From contig DASUDI010000003.1 in the NCBI GenBank assembly GCA_036275695.1, forward strand, positions 1 through 24,862: 24,862 bases of DNA. Direction: 5' to 3'. Positions 15,125 through 22,975 of this stretch are shown piece by piece; the first letter of the stretch is position 1; the number at the start of each line of letters is the position of its first letter. This DNA comes from Damh-18 sp036275695. GTDB lineage: Bacteria; Patescibacteriota; Minisyncoccia; Phycocordibacterales; UBA918. The notes beneath the pieces were generated by a model. It was not told the origin of the DNA and did not search any database. It saw only the letters and a list, made by a program, of their open reading frames with translations. The position numbers were made by a program, and so were the translations under genes.

Positions 15125-15310
15125 TTCTTTCTTTCTCCAGTTTCAAAGAACTCTTCGGCACTTCGTGCCGACAGTCCGCACCATTGCGAACAGCGTTCAA
15201 GAGAAGAATGTGATGAACTCACTCTCCTTAAAAACGCTATCCACAAAAGTACGAACCTTAATTTAGTCTGCGATACGGTATATATCCATATATACCATGA
15301 GAACAATATT
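15125..15310 (-). other. Long structured 5' leader of the Cys-rich gene
   Basis: About 185 nt between the predicted transcription start and the ATG. It contains a hairpin at 15277-15296 (8-bp arms, TCCA loop) and another with a CGGCAC / GTGCCG stem and TTC loop near 15157-15171. No known riboswitch motif is recognised. Confidence 0.4.
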
Positions 15311-15316
15311 GTTTAT

Positions 15317-15346
15317 ATTTTACCATGAAATACTCTACATTGTCAA
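15317..15346 (-). promoter_or_regulatory. Strong promoter of the Cys-rich secreted gene
   Basis: On the minus strand a perfect TTGACA (15341-15346), an 18 nt spacer, and TAAAAT (15317-15322) with an upstream TGG. The predicted start is near 15310. Confidence 0.7.
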
Positions 15347-15373
15347 TGGCACCAAAATGGCTTTGTTGTGCCA

Positions 15374-16042
15374 TTATGTATCACTCTCTGTGAGTGGTCG
15401 CTTCGCGACAAGTGTCGCTTCTACGATATATCGGTCATCCTTTGTGCCAAATGAGTTGCACGTAGCGAGTACCAATTTCGACTCATCATATTGGAGTGGT
15501 ACCTGCGCGTCTGATGCTTTTGCCTCGTACACCCTATCTACGGTATAGATATACTCCATGTCATTTGAGAACAGTCGAACAGTGTCTCCCCACGCAAGTT
15601 TTTGAATACCATTGAATGCTTGAAAATTTTTATTCATTACATTGGGTAGGTAACTTGAATGTGCCAAGATAAATATCGTACCCGTTTTTTGAAAATCCGC
15701 GGAATCAGGGTGACGCACCGCGCCCGAAAGGAGCGCATTATCGAGAGTTGCCACATCACTGGATTCCGGGTTAAGTACGGGAATCGTGCGTTCCAGTGTA
15801 TCTATCACTATACGAGAAGGATATGCTTCTGTTGAAATGAGTGATGTTGGTTCTGGATCAGAAATTTTGTCGGTCTCGGTTGATATTTCCTCCGTTTCTG
15901 ACTTATTTTCGTTGGCAGATTTTTCTGGAAGAAAATCGATAAGTTTAAAAAACCCGAGAGTAAGCGTAATAATACCCACAGCCACGAAGAAAAAGGTAAT
16001 TCCTTCGCGCATTCTATCGGGAGATGAGGTTTTCTGTTGCAT
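15374..16042 (-). CDS. Sortase, membrane-anchored transpeptidase, 222 aa
   Basis: Joins surface proteins to an envelope acceptor through a Cys thioester. The catalytic triad is visible: H128 in ILAHSSYL, C195 in LVLATCNSFG, and R204 in KDDRYIVEA. A single N-terminal membrane helix (about 15-37) and a Glu/Ser/Thr-rich linker (41-72) place the catalytic domain outside. I cannot assign a class with certainty. The start at 16042 is chosen because the predicted transcription start (near 16062) lies downstream of the longer open frame's ATG at 16066. A likely client is the VPYTG protein at 12311-13912. Transcribed divergently from the 16127 gene. Confidence 0.93.
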   Translation of the reverse strand: MQQKTSSPDRMREGITFFFVAVGIITLTLGFFKLIDFLPEKSANENKSETEEISTETDKISDPEPTSLISTEAYPSRIVIDTLERTIPVLNPESSDVATLDNALLSGAVRHPDSADFQKTGTIFILAHSSYLPNVMNKNFQAFNGIQKLAWGDTVRLFSNDMEYIYTVDRVYEAKASDAQVPLQYDESKLVLATCNSFGTKDDRYIVEATLVAKRPLTESDT

Positions 16043-16068
16043 AATTATGAGTGAAATATAACGCATTC

Positions 16069-16096
16069 ATAATACTATATTTTTCATATTTGTCAA
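16069..16096 (-). promoter_or_regulatory. Promoter of the sortase gene
   Basis: A perfect TTGACA (16091-16096), a 16 nt spacer and TATTAT (16069-16074) on the minus strand. It gives a leader of about 20 nt before the ATG at 16042. Confidence 0.7.
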
Positions 16097-16126
16097 TATA
16101 CGCAAACGCTCGTGGTGGTGTAGTGT

Positions 16127-16804
16127 ATGTTTATGATACGAGAAGGCACACGCTCACTACTTATTAAAATACTCACTATAATTGGCTTTTCAGCGACCCT
16201 TCTATTTATTGTGTGGGTGTTGCTGTACGCAGTGGCGCATACGCCGAGCATATTTACCAAGCTCGCGGATATTGTCCGTGAAAAGGAAGAATTAAGCACG
16301 TCACAGGAGAAACCCTCTGAACAAGAAACTCCTGTGAACGGTATTCCTGAAAATCAAAACAACAATACCACACCACCTGCGCACACCCCTAAAAAAGCAA
16401 ACACGACGTACGTGGCACCCACACCCACACCATATATCCACACATTACCTTCATACGCAGACATAGCCGCAACCATTCACGGCATTGGAACCTATGACAC
16501 GCGTGGCGCATTTCATTATACTGAGACATACGATGCGAAAGCGGATATGTACGTGCTCGTAGAAATGGTAAACAACGGAGGAAGAGATTCTGGATCTTGG
16601 ACATTTGAAGTGTCCGCACACGGACACGTACTTTATACCTCCTCACCACAAGCACCCCTCCGCGCGCGCGAACATATCGTATTCCCAATTCCCGTTGATT
16701 TCTATTCACGAAACAGTCAGATTACCTTTGAAGTAATTGCGAAAGTTTCAAATGATGCATATATAGGAAATAATGGAGACACTCTAACGCGAAACGTTCG
16801 ATAA
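16127..16804 (+). CDS. Membrane-anchored extracellular beta-sandwich (CARDB-like) protein, 225 aa
   Basis: A single N-terminal membrane helix (about 12-38) is followed by a coiled Lys/Glu segment, a Pro/Thr/Asn-rich linker (about 63-105), and an outer domain (about 110-225) with alternating beta-strand pattern. YVLVEMVNNGGRDSG (142-156) resembles the start of CARDB or DUF11-type domains, where V-x-N-x-G marks the strand turn; the match is by eye only. It has no sorting motif and no Cys. Its role is unknown, perhaps a surface adhesion or assembly module given the divergent sortase. A second ATG at 16133 is an equally good start; no Shine-Dalgarno is seen for either. It ends before a long hairpin shared with gyrB. 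Confidence 0.75.
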   Translation: MFMIREGTRSLLIKILTIIGFSATLLFIVWVLLYAVAHTPSIFTKLADIVREKEELSTSQEKPSEQETPVNGIPENQNNNTTPPAHTPKKANTTYVAPTPTPYIHTLPSYADIAATIHGIGTYDTRGAFHYTETYDAKADMYVLVEMVNNGGRDSGSWTFEVSAHGHVLYTSSPQAPLRAREHIVFPIPVDFYSRNSQITFEVIAKVSNDAYIGNNGDTLTRNVR

Positions 16805-16820
16805 TCCTTGGAAGAGGTAG

Positions 16821-16858
16821 CAAAACGCCACAAGATTATGTAATCTTGTGGCGTTTTG
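16821..16858. terminator. Bidirectional hairpin between the 16127 gene and gyrB
   Basis: An 18-bp perfect stem (16821-16838, 16841-16858) with a 2 nt centre, 16 bp past the plus-strand stop and 14 bp past the gyrB stop. GGCGTTTTG closes both arms; the T-tract is short. Confidence 0.75.
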
Positions 16859-16872
16859 TATTCATACCTCTC

Positions 16873-18939
16873 TTATACATCAATATTTGCCGACCGCGCG
16901 TTTGATTGTATGAATGACTTTCTACTTGAAACATCCGTACCCATGAGAATATCAAATACCTTATCTGCTTCAATACCGTCCTCAACCGATACTTTTTTGA
17001 GTACTCGATGCGCGGGGTTCATGGTAGTTTCCCATAGTTCTTCCGCATTCATCTCCCCAAGTCCCTTATAGCGTTGGATACGAAATTTCTTGCTCTTCCC
17101 CTTTGCCACATCTTCCACTTCTTCACTTTCTTCTTCACCCTCTCCCTCGCCAGTCTCAACCTCATCACCTACAATTTTCATTTTTTCGTCATCGGTAAAC
17201 GCGTAGTGAACCTCCTTCCCACGCTGGATTTTATAGAGTGGCGGTTGCGCGATATAAAGATACCCCCCATCAATAATAGGTCTAAAATGACGATAAAAGA
17301 GTGTTAGCAAAAGGGTACGAATGTGCGCGCCGTCCACATCAGCATCAGTCGCGATGATGATTTTGTGGTAGCGCAATTTTGAAAGGTCAAACACATCACC
17401 AATTGCGGTACCGAGCGCCACCACAAGATTTTTCACCTGTTCTGACGCAAGCATTTTATCGAGGCGCGCGCGTTCTACGTTAAGTATTTTTCCGCGAAGT
17501 GGAAGAATTGCCTGCGTGCGTCTATCACGCCCCATCTTAGCCGAACCTCCCGCGGAATCTCCCTCTACAATAAAGAGTTCTGACTCTTCAGCGCTCTTTG
17601 TCTGACAATCAGCCAATTTTCCGGGGAGCGTCATGCCTTCAAGCGCTCCTTTGCGAAGCACTGAGTCCTTTGCCGCCTTCGCGGCTTTACGTGCCTTTAC
17701 GGCTATGACCACTTTGTTAATCATCGCTTTCGCATCATCAGGATTTTCTTCAAGAAATGTACTGAACGCTTCAGAAAATACACTCTCAACGGCTCCGCGT
17801 GCCTCCACAGAACCAAGCTTCGCTTTCGTTTGTCCCTCAAACTGTATCTCGGGCATCTTTACCGACACCACCGCGGTAATACCTTCAAGTACGTCATCGC
17901 CCGTAAAAGCACCGTCTTTCTCTTTAATGAAATTATTCTTTTTCGCGTAATTGTTGAGCGTACGCGTGAGCGCGGTCTTAAATCCGGTAACATGCGTACC
18001 GTGTTCAGGATTGTAGATGTTATTCGCGAACGCACTGATACGTGGTGATATATCATCAACATATTGCAGTGCCACCTCAACTGAGAGAACTGCGGAGTCT
18101 ACATCATTTTTCTCTACATAAAAGATGTTTTTATGAACCGCCTTTTGGTACTGATTGTTAAAGGCTACAAGTGATTTGAGTCCACCTTGGAAATAAAAAT
18201 GCTGATGCGGTACCTCAAAATGTTCATCAGAAAGATACTGCTTCCCTGCAATACTTCCCATAAATTTTTGTATCTCTTTTTCAGAAGCACTATCTGTCTC
18301 GCTCAATATATCTCGTGCGTCAATAACAGAGATACGCATACTCTTTACAAGATATGCCTGTTGTCGCAAATGCGCCACAATACGCTTAAAGTCGTACTTT
18401 ATCTCATTGAAGATAGTGGGGTCTGCTTGGAATGTAATGATAGTACCTTGGAGTTTTGACGCGCCAACCTTCTTTACCTTCGCTTTTGGTTTTCCAATAT
18501 TGTATTCCTGGATGTGGTAACCCCCATCACGATGCACCTCTGCGATAACGTGGGTCGAGAGTGCGTTAACAACTGAAACGCCTACCCCGTGAAGTCCTCC
18601 TGACACCTTATATCCTTCACCACCAAACTTTCCTCCCGCGTGGAGCACAGTCATAATGGTTTCAAGCGCGGAAACCTTGGTGTGTTTATGTATATCAACA
18701 GGAATACCTCGCCCATTATCAGCAACACGAATGTAGTTTCCTGGAAGAAGCGCCACCTCTACACGATTTGCATATCCACCCATCGCCTCATCGCGTGAGT
18801 TGTCGAAAACTTCCCAAATGAGGTGGTGGAGACCATCGGGACCTGTTGTACCGATGTACATACCTGGTCGCTTGCGCACGGGCTCTAGTCCTTCAAGGAC
18901 CTGAATCGCATCTGCTCCGTATGAACCTTTTGTAGCCAT
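16873..18939 (-). CDS. gyrB: DNA gyrase subunit B, 688 aa
   Basis: The ATPase subunit of gyrase, which introduces negative supercoils with GyrA. The GHKL ATPase shows VFDNSRDEAMGG, ADNGRGIPVD and GGLHGVGVSVVNALS. QTKAKLGS carries the transducer lysine. The TOPRIM domain has EGDSAGGSAKMGRDR and the DADVDG aspartates, and the C-terminal RYKGLGEMNAEELWETTM favours GyrB over ParE. A 27-residue acidic insertion (591-617) lies just before that motif. Length is below the 800 of E. coli but typical of shorter GyrB proteins. No strong Shine-Dalgarno is seen. GyrA is not in the window. Confidence 0.96.
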   Translation of the reverse strand: MATKGSYGADAIQVLEGLEPVRKRPGMYIGTTGPDGLHHLIWEVFDNSRDEAMGGYANRVEVALLPGNYIRVADNGRGIPVDIHKHTKVSALETIMTVLHAGGKFGGEGYKVSGGLHGVGVSVVNALSTHVIAEVHRDGGYHIQEYNIGKPKAKVKKVGASKLQGTIITFQADPTIFNEIKYDFKRIVAHLRQQAYLVKSMRISVIDARDILSETDSASEKEIQKFMGSIAGKQYLSDEHFEVPHQHFYFQGGLKSLVAFNNQYQKAVHKNIFYVEKNDVDSAVLSVEVALQYVDDISPRISAFANNIYNPEHGTHVTGFKTALTRTLNNYAKKNNFIKEKDGAFTGDDVLEGITAVVSVKMPEIQFEGQTKAKLGSVEARGAVESVFSEAFSTFLEENPDDAKAMINKVVIAVKARKAAKAAKDSVLRKGALEGMTLPGKLADCQTKSAEESELFIVEGDSAGGSAKMGRDRRTQAILPLRGKILNVERARLDKMLASEQVKNLVVALGTAIGDVFDLSKLRYHKIIIATDADVDGAHIRTLLLTLFYRHFRPIIDGGYLYIAQPPLYKIQRGKEVHYAFTDDEKMKIVGDEVETGEGEGEEESEEVEDVAKGKSKKFRIQRYKGLGEMNAEELWETTMNPAHRVLKKVSVEDGIEADKVFDILMGTDVSSRKSFIQSNARSANIDV

Positions 18940-18995
18940 GTCGTTCTGAAAACTGATTACCTAACAATATCGAGAGCGTGCGCTCTTACCGCTTC

Positions 18996-19024
18996 ATTAT
19001 AGCAAATCACGCACGATTTGTCCT
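18996..19024 (-). promoter_or_regulatory. gyrB promoter with palindromic leader
   Basis: An extended -10 TGC-TATAAT (18996-19001) with AGGACA (19019-19024) 17 nt upstream. The leader of about 50 nt carries an AGAGCG-CA-CGCTCT palindrome (about 18973-18986) that could act in supercoiling response or as an operator; this is inference. Confidence 0.6.
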
Positions 19025-19056
19025 ACGCAAAAAACGTTATTTTTCCACTGTTTTCT

Positions 19057-19081
19057 GAAAAATACCGGGATTAAAAATCCC
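19057..19081 (-). terminator. Weak terminator after pheT
   Basis: A GGGATT-TTT-AATCCC hairpin overlaps the last base of the stop codon and is followed by GGTATTTTTC on the minus strand. The stem is only 6 bp. Confidence 0.5.
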
Positions 19082-21006
19082 TAACGTATGACGCACCCAC
19101 GCTCTTTGAGCGCACCCTCAAGTTCGCGCATAGTCTCTGCAATTTCATCATCGGTAAGGGTACGCTCAGATGATTGGAAGACGAGTCGAAACGCGTATGA
19201 GGTCTTACCATCCTTAGTAAACGTGTCAAAGAGATCCATGCGTACCAAAAGGTCTCCCGCGTATGCCTCAATGCATGAACGCACTTCAACATCAGACATA
19301 TCGGTAGATGCCCAGAGGGCGATATCACGCCTGAGGTGTGGGTAATGAGAGTATGGTTTAAAGGTGACCACTTCTCGTTTTGGGTGTGCTGTGTACGCGG
19401 TCGGCGCAGGGACTTTTGTGAGTAATTCAGAAAAATTATATTCATAGATACCATTCTCCATGCTTCCACCGAGCACTGTACCGAGATACGCTTCGAGTTC
19501 CTGAATAACCGTACGCAAGATTACGTCATCATGTGGCGTGTATCCCGACACCTTGGTGCGTACGCCAAGGGCACACGCGGTATATTCCACAACATCATGA
19601 TTAGTTTCATCTTTGGTAAAGACGGTACCTATTTCAAACACCGCAGTATACGGAATTCCAAGAAGATCAATGTGATACATATTACGCGTGAGCACGTCTG
19701 CAACATTTCCACGCAAAGAACTGCGGAGCGCACCTTTATCTGACGCGAGCGCGTTGAGGAGTATTACCTCATCCTTTTCACAAAACGACGAGGTAATAAC
19801 TTCTGAAAAACCTTTTTCGATAAGAAAGTGTCTCACGCGCTCACTATATTCTTGACGCGCATTGTATTCAGTAATGGGCTTTGCTGTGGGGATACGAGCA
19901 GGTATGTGTTCATAGCCATAAATACGCCCGATCTCAGCAATGATGTCTTCTGAAATGCATATATCAATACGTTCACGTGGCGGCAGTACACTCCATCCTC
20001 CCTCAACAATCTCAAAAAGGCACCCTATTCGCGCGAGAATATCCTCTATCACTTCCACCGATACAGGTATACCGAGTACTGACTCAACGCGCGCGTGCTT
20101 CACTAATACCTTTTCCTGTCGCGCTGGATGCGGATATGTATCGCACTTCCCTTCACACACACCTCCCGCAATTTCAAGAATGAGCGCCACCACTTCACAA
20201 AGCGCGGGCGACACCATCTCAGGTGATACACCATTTTCAAAACGCTTTGCAGCGTCCGTAAACAACTTAAATCGTTGTGCTGTTTTTCGGGTTGTCTGAG
20301 GATTAAAGTTTCCCGCTTCGAGAATAATCATCGTAGTGGTAGCGTCCACCTCCGCGTGTGCACCACCTTTAACGCCCGCGAGACTCAATGGTACATCAGA
20401 GTGTCCATCGACAATAAGTTGTGTCTGTGCGTTGAGTGTATACGTCTCTTGGGAGAGTGTCGTGATGCACTCTCCTTCGCGCGCCATACGAACACCGAGC
20501 GCGTAGGTGCCATTTTTTTCAGTAAGTTTTTTTGCGTCATAGGCATGTAGTGGCTGGCCGAGCGCATACATGACATAATTGGTTGCGTCTACAACGTTAT
20601 TGATAGATCGCTGACCAATCGCGGAAAGTCTCTGTTTCAGCCACGCAGGTGATTCTCCTATGGTAACACCGGTCATAAGCGCGAATGAAATACGGGCGCA
20701 CTGCTCCGTGTCAGCGATATGCGCGCGGACACGTTCACTTGATGTAATTTCTGGCGTACTTGTATAAAAGGGATCATACGTCAGTGTCGAAGCAATGAGC
20801 GAGGTGATTTCACGCGCAATGCCACGATGCGAGAGACAATCTGCTCCGCGATCAGGAAGCACTTTCACGTCGAGTATGGCATCATCGCCAACCTGCTCTA
20901 TACCGTCAATTTCAAACGCATGAAACGTGAGGAGTGTCTCCAATTCCTCAACTGGTGGCATCGTCTCACCTACATATTCCTTTAACCAAAGATAACTTAC
21001 CTTCAT
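19081..21006 (-). CDS. pheT: Phenylalanyl-tRNA synthetase beta subunit lacking the B2 tRNA-binding domain, 641 aa
   Basis: The structural, editing and tRNA-contacting subunit of the PheRS heterotetramer. The N-terminal MKVSYLWLKEYV and LDVKVLPDRGADCLSHRGIARE (about 45-66) are joined directly. In canonical PheT a tRNA-binding OB domain (EMAP-II-like) of about 110 residues separates these two motifs. The B3/B4 editing region, the B5 region (ARVESVLGIPVSVEVIEDIL, near 309) and the C-terminal ferredoxin-like anticodon domain (HYPHLRRDIALWAS, about 560 on) are present. Canonical length is about 790-800 residues. The ATG is two bases after the pheS TGA, indicating tight coupling. Confidence 0.95.
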   Translation of the reverse strand: MKVSYLWLKEYVGETMPPVEELETLLTFHAFEIDGIEQVGDDAILDVKVLPDRGADCLSHRGIAREITSLIASTLTYDPFYTSTPEITSSERVRAHIADTEQCARISFALMTGVTIGESPAWLKQRLSAIGQRSINNVVDATNYVMYALGQPLHAYDAKKLTEKNGTYALGVRMAREGECITTLSQETYTLNAQTQLIVDGHSDVPLSLAGVKGGAHAEVDATTTMIILEAGNFNPQTTRKTAQRFKLFTDAAKRFENGVSPEMVSPALCEVVALILEIAGGVCEGKCDTYPHPARQEKVLVKHARVESVLGIPVSVEVIEDILARIGCLFEIVEGGWSVLPPRERIDICISEDIIAEIGRIYGYEHIPARIPTAKPITEYNARQEYSERVRHFLIEKGFSEVITSSFCEKDEVILLNALASDKGALRSSLRGNVADVLTRNMYHIDLLGIPYTAVFEIGTVFTKDETNHDVVEYTACALGVRTKVSGYTPHDDVILRTVIQELEAYLGTVLGGSMENGIYEYNFSELLTKVPAPTAYTAHPKREVVTFKPYSHYPHLRRDIALWASTDMSDVEVRSCIEAYAGDLLVRMDLFDTFTKDGKTSYAFRLVFQSSERTLTDDEIAETMRELEGALKERGCVIR

Positions 21007-21008
21007 AT

Positions 21009-21722
21009 TCAGAATTGATTTATAAAACGTAAATCTCCATTATAGAGCGTACGAACATCATCAAACTCATATTTCATAAACCCAAGTCTATCGAGCCCCA
21101 TACCAAACGCATAACCAGTATAGACTTCTGGATCAATTCCTGAATCACGGAGTACATTTGGGTGCACCATACCCGCGCCCATAATTTCAATCCATCGTCC
21201 CACAAGTTTTGAATTTCCTGAATTGAGACGCATATCAACCTCAACCCCTGGTTCCACAAATGGAAAAAAGCTTGGTCGAAAACGAATTTCGACATCGCCT
21301 CCAAAAAAACGACCGAAAAAGAATTGGAGCACACCCTTTAAATCCGCGAGGCTTATCCCTTTATCAACACACAGTCCTTCAAATTGATAAAATTGTGCTT
21401 CATGTGTGGCGTCGGTTGCCTCATTGCGAAAAACTTTACCCGGCACAATGATACGCATTGGCGGTGTGTGTGACTCCATATAGCGTGCTTGCACGGGCGA
21501 AGTGTGGGTGCGAAGCACCGTAGGCTTCGGCACATCAGTAGATTGAAACCAGAAAGTGTCCTGCATATCACGAGACGGATGATCTTTTGGAACATTGAGT
21601 CTATCAAAGTTATAGTATTCACGCTCCGCTTCGGGACCCTCGGCAAACACAAAACCAATTTCAGAAAATATGGCATTGACCTCAGAAATCATTTGAGTAA
21701 TGGGATGTTGGTGTCCTTTCAT
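21009..21722 (-). CDS. pheS: Phenylalanyl-tRNA synthetase alpha subunit, catalytic core only, 237 aa
   Basis: Forms phenylalanyl-adenylate and charges tRNA-Phe. The protein begins at HPITQMISEVNAIFSEIGF, which is the start of the class II core in other PheS proteins. The family's N-terminal coiled coil (about 90-100 residues), which grips the tRNA, is missing. Motif 2 (GKVFRNEATDATHEAQFYQFEG), the Phe-pocket FRPSFFPFVEPGVEVD and motif 3 (GYAFGMGLDRLGFMKY) are intact. An in-frame TAA five codons upstream of the ATG rules out a simple longer start. It lies 5 bp after the PEGA gene and 2 bp before pheT. Confidence 0.96.
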   Translation of the reverse strand: MKGHQHPITQMISEVNAIFSEIGFVFAEGPEAEREYYNFDRLNVPKDHPSRDMQDTFWFQSTDVPKPTVLRTHTSPVQARYMESHTPPMRIIVPGKVFRNEATDATHEAQFYQFEGLCVDKGISLADLKGVLQFFFGRFFGGDVEIRFRPSFFPFVEPGVEVDMRLNSGNSKLVGRWIEIMGAGMVHPNVLRDSGIDPEVYTGYAFGMGLDRLGFMKYEFDDVRTLYNGDLRFINQF

Positions 21723-21727
21723 AATTA

Positions 21728-22903
21728 TTATGAGTTACTGAGTACTATCTGAAATATAAGCACCCCATCATATATATATATAACACCGTTAGTAACCATC
21801 ATTTCGAGACCATCGCCAAGGAAAAGTGGTTGCATATTCTGCCACGCGCGACTGTCTATCTCGGTAACGTACACACCATCATCGAGGAGCACAACAACAA
21901 GATCGTTACTTCCTGGATAAAAATCAAACGCGCGAATGGTGCGATTATTTGCACCAATGCGAATCGTTGGATCGCATGCGTCATCTTCTGTCAGTGTCTG
22001 CACGGGATGCAGTACTGACGTAGTTGCAATATATTCTTCCTCGAAAACCTCTTTGTGAATGAGACGTATTGGTGGAGTGTCGTCAGTGGTTGTCGCAACC
22101 GCTGGTGATGTAGTGCTGTATCGCTCAAATGTTGGCGCGCAATAGTAGTACGGCATACTATCAAAGGAACCTGTCCATGTGGCAAATACCTCACCCTCTT
22201 TCTCAAAAAGTTTCACATTGTTGTGGTGTTTTGTTGAAGTTGCCTCATCACCCCCCATAACATCATCAGTTGAGGTAGAGCTTCCACCTCCAAGTATAAA
22301 TTCTTTGATCTGTTGTGTCCGTCCCACCGATTGCGTTGAAGTGCTTGTTGTTGCGAATAATTTTAACAATTCTTCATACTCAAGATTTTTTATGAATGTC
22401 TTATGCTTTTTTGTGGTTGTTGCGAACAGTATGTTAGTGGAAGAAGCATTTGATGGTGTATGCGACACTACCATGGTACCCGTTGCGGTCATGTAGGGAG
22501 CAACAATCCTCACCTGTGGCACCAATGGAAGATTGAATGCTTCTGCCTCGCTCACCAGATGCCGTGATACGGGGAGTTCTTTTACCCACGTATGAAATCC
22601 TTCCTTTTGTATGTGAATACGGTGTGTCCCCACATCAAGACCTTGCGCGTAAAAAGCATTTCTAAACGTGCGTAAATCATTCTTAAATACACCATCGATA
22701 TATATGTCAGCATCCTCTTCTTCAACGGCAATATAGATGCCTCCTGTACTCACCAAGTTAGTTGGCTGTTTGATGTTAAATCGATACCCTGTCGCGTACA
22801 TGTAAAGGAATGGGAGTACACTCAAAAATACAAATAACGCGCCCCAAAAAACTAATGTGCGTCTCGTTCGTGAAAGTGGCTTAATTTCAATAACTGGTTC
22901 CAT
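21728..22903 (-). CDS. Membrane-anchored PEGA-domain protein, 391 aa
   Basis: One N-terminal membrane helix (about 17-38) follows a short basic cytoplasmic stretch. A PEGA-like domain comes next (about 55-112): GGIYIAVEEEDADIYIDGVF, then GTHRIHIQKEGFHTWVKEL. PEGA domains are surface modules that present small beta folds. The remainder is Ser/Thr-rich, with low-complexity linkers (for example GGGSSTSTDDVMGG) and a C-terminal beta-rich region that could be a partial propeller (AFDFYPGSNDLVVVLLDDGVYVTEI). Function unknown. The start at 22903 (MEPVIEI) is preferred to the longer frame, which lacks a supporting site. It precedes pheS by 5 bp, so it may share its transcript. Confidence 0.8.
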   Translation of the reverse strand: MEPVIEIKPLSRTRRTLVFWGALFVFLSVLPFLYMYATGYRFNIKQPTNLVSTGGIYIAVEEEDADIYIDGVFKNDLRTFRNAFYAQGLDVGTHRIHIQKEGFHTWVKELPVSRHLVSEAEAFNLPLVPQVRIVAPYMTATGTMVVSHTPSNASSTNILFATTTKKHKTFIKNLEYEELLKLFATTSTSTQSVGRTQQIKEFILGGGSSTSTDDVMGGDEATSTKHHNNVKLFEKEGEVFATWTGSFDSMPYYYCAPTFERYSTTSPAVATTTDDTPPIRLIHKEVFEEEYIATTSVLHPVQTLTEDDACDPTIRIGANNRTIRAFDFYPGSNDLVVVLLDDGVYVTEIDSRAWQNMQPLFLGDGLEMMVTNGVIYIYDGVLIFQIVLSNS

Positions 22904-22931
22904 ATTTTGTGAATATAAGCATACCACATAT

Positions 22932-22975
22932 GCATAGTGGCGCGAAATAAAAATACACTCGGCGCGACACTATGC
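22932..22975 (-). terminator. Imperfect inverted repeat between glycosyltransferase and PEGA gene
   Basis: GCATAGTGGCGCG (22932-22944) pairs with CGCGACACTATGC (22963-22975) with one mismatch and an 18 nt loop that is T-rich on the minus strand. It overlaps the glycosyltransferase stop. It may end or attenuate transcription. Confidence 0.4.

Noticed and set aside
15349..15373. Hairpin after the sortase stop as terminator
   Set aside because: The stem is interrupted and no T-tract follows on the minus strand; a promoter follows at once.
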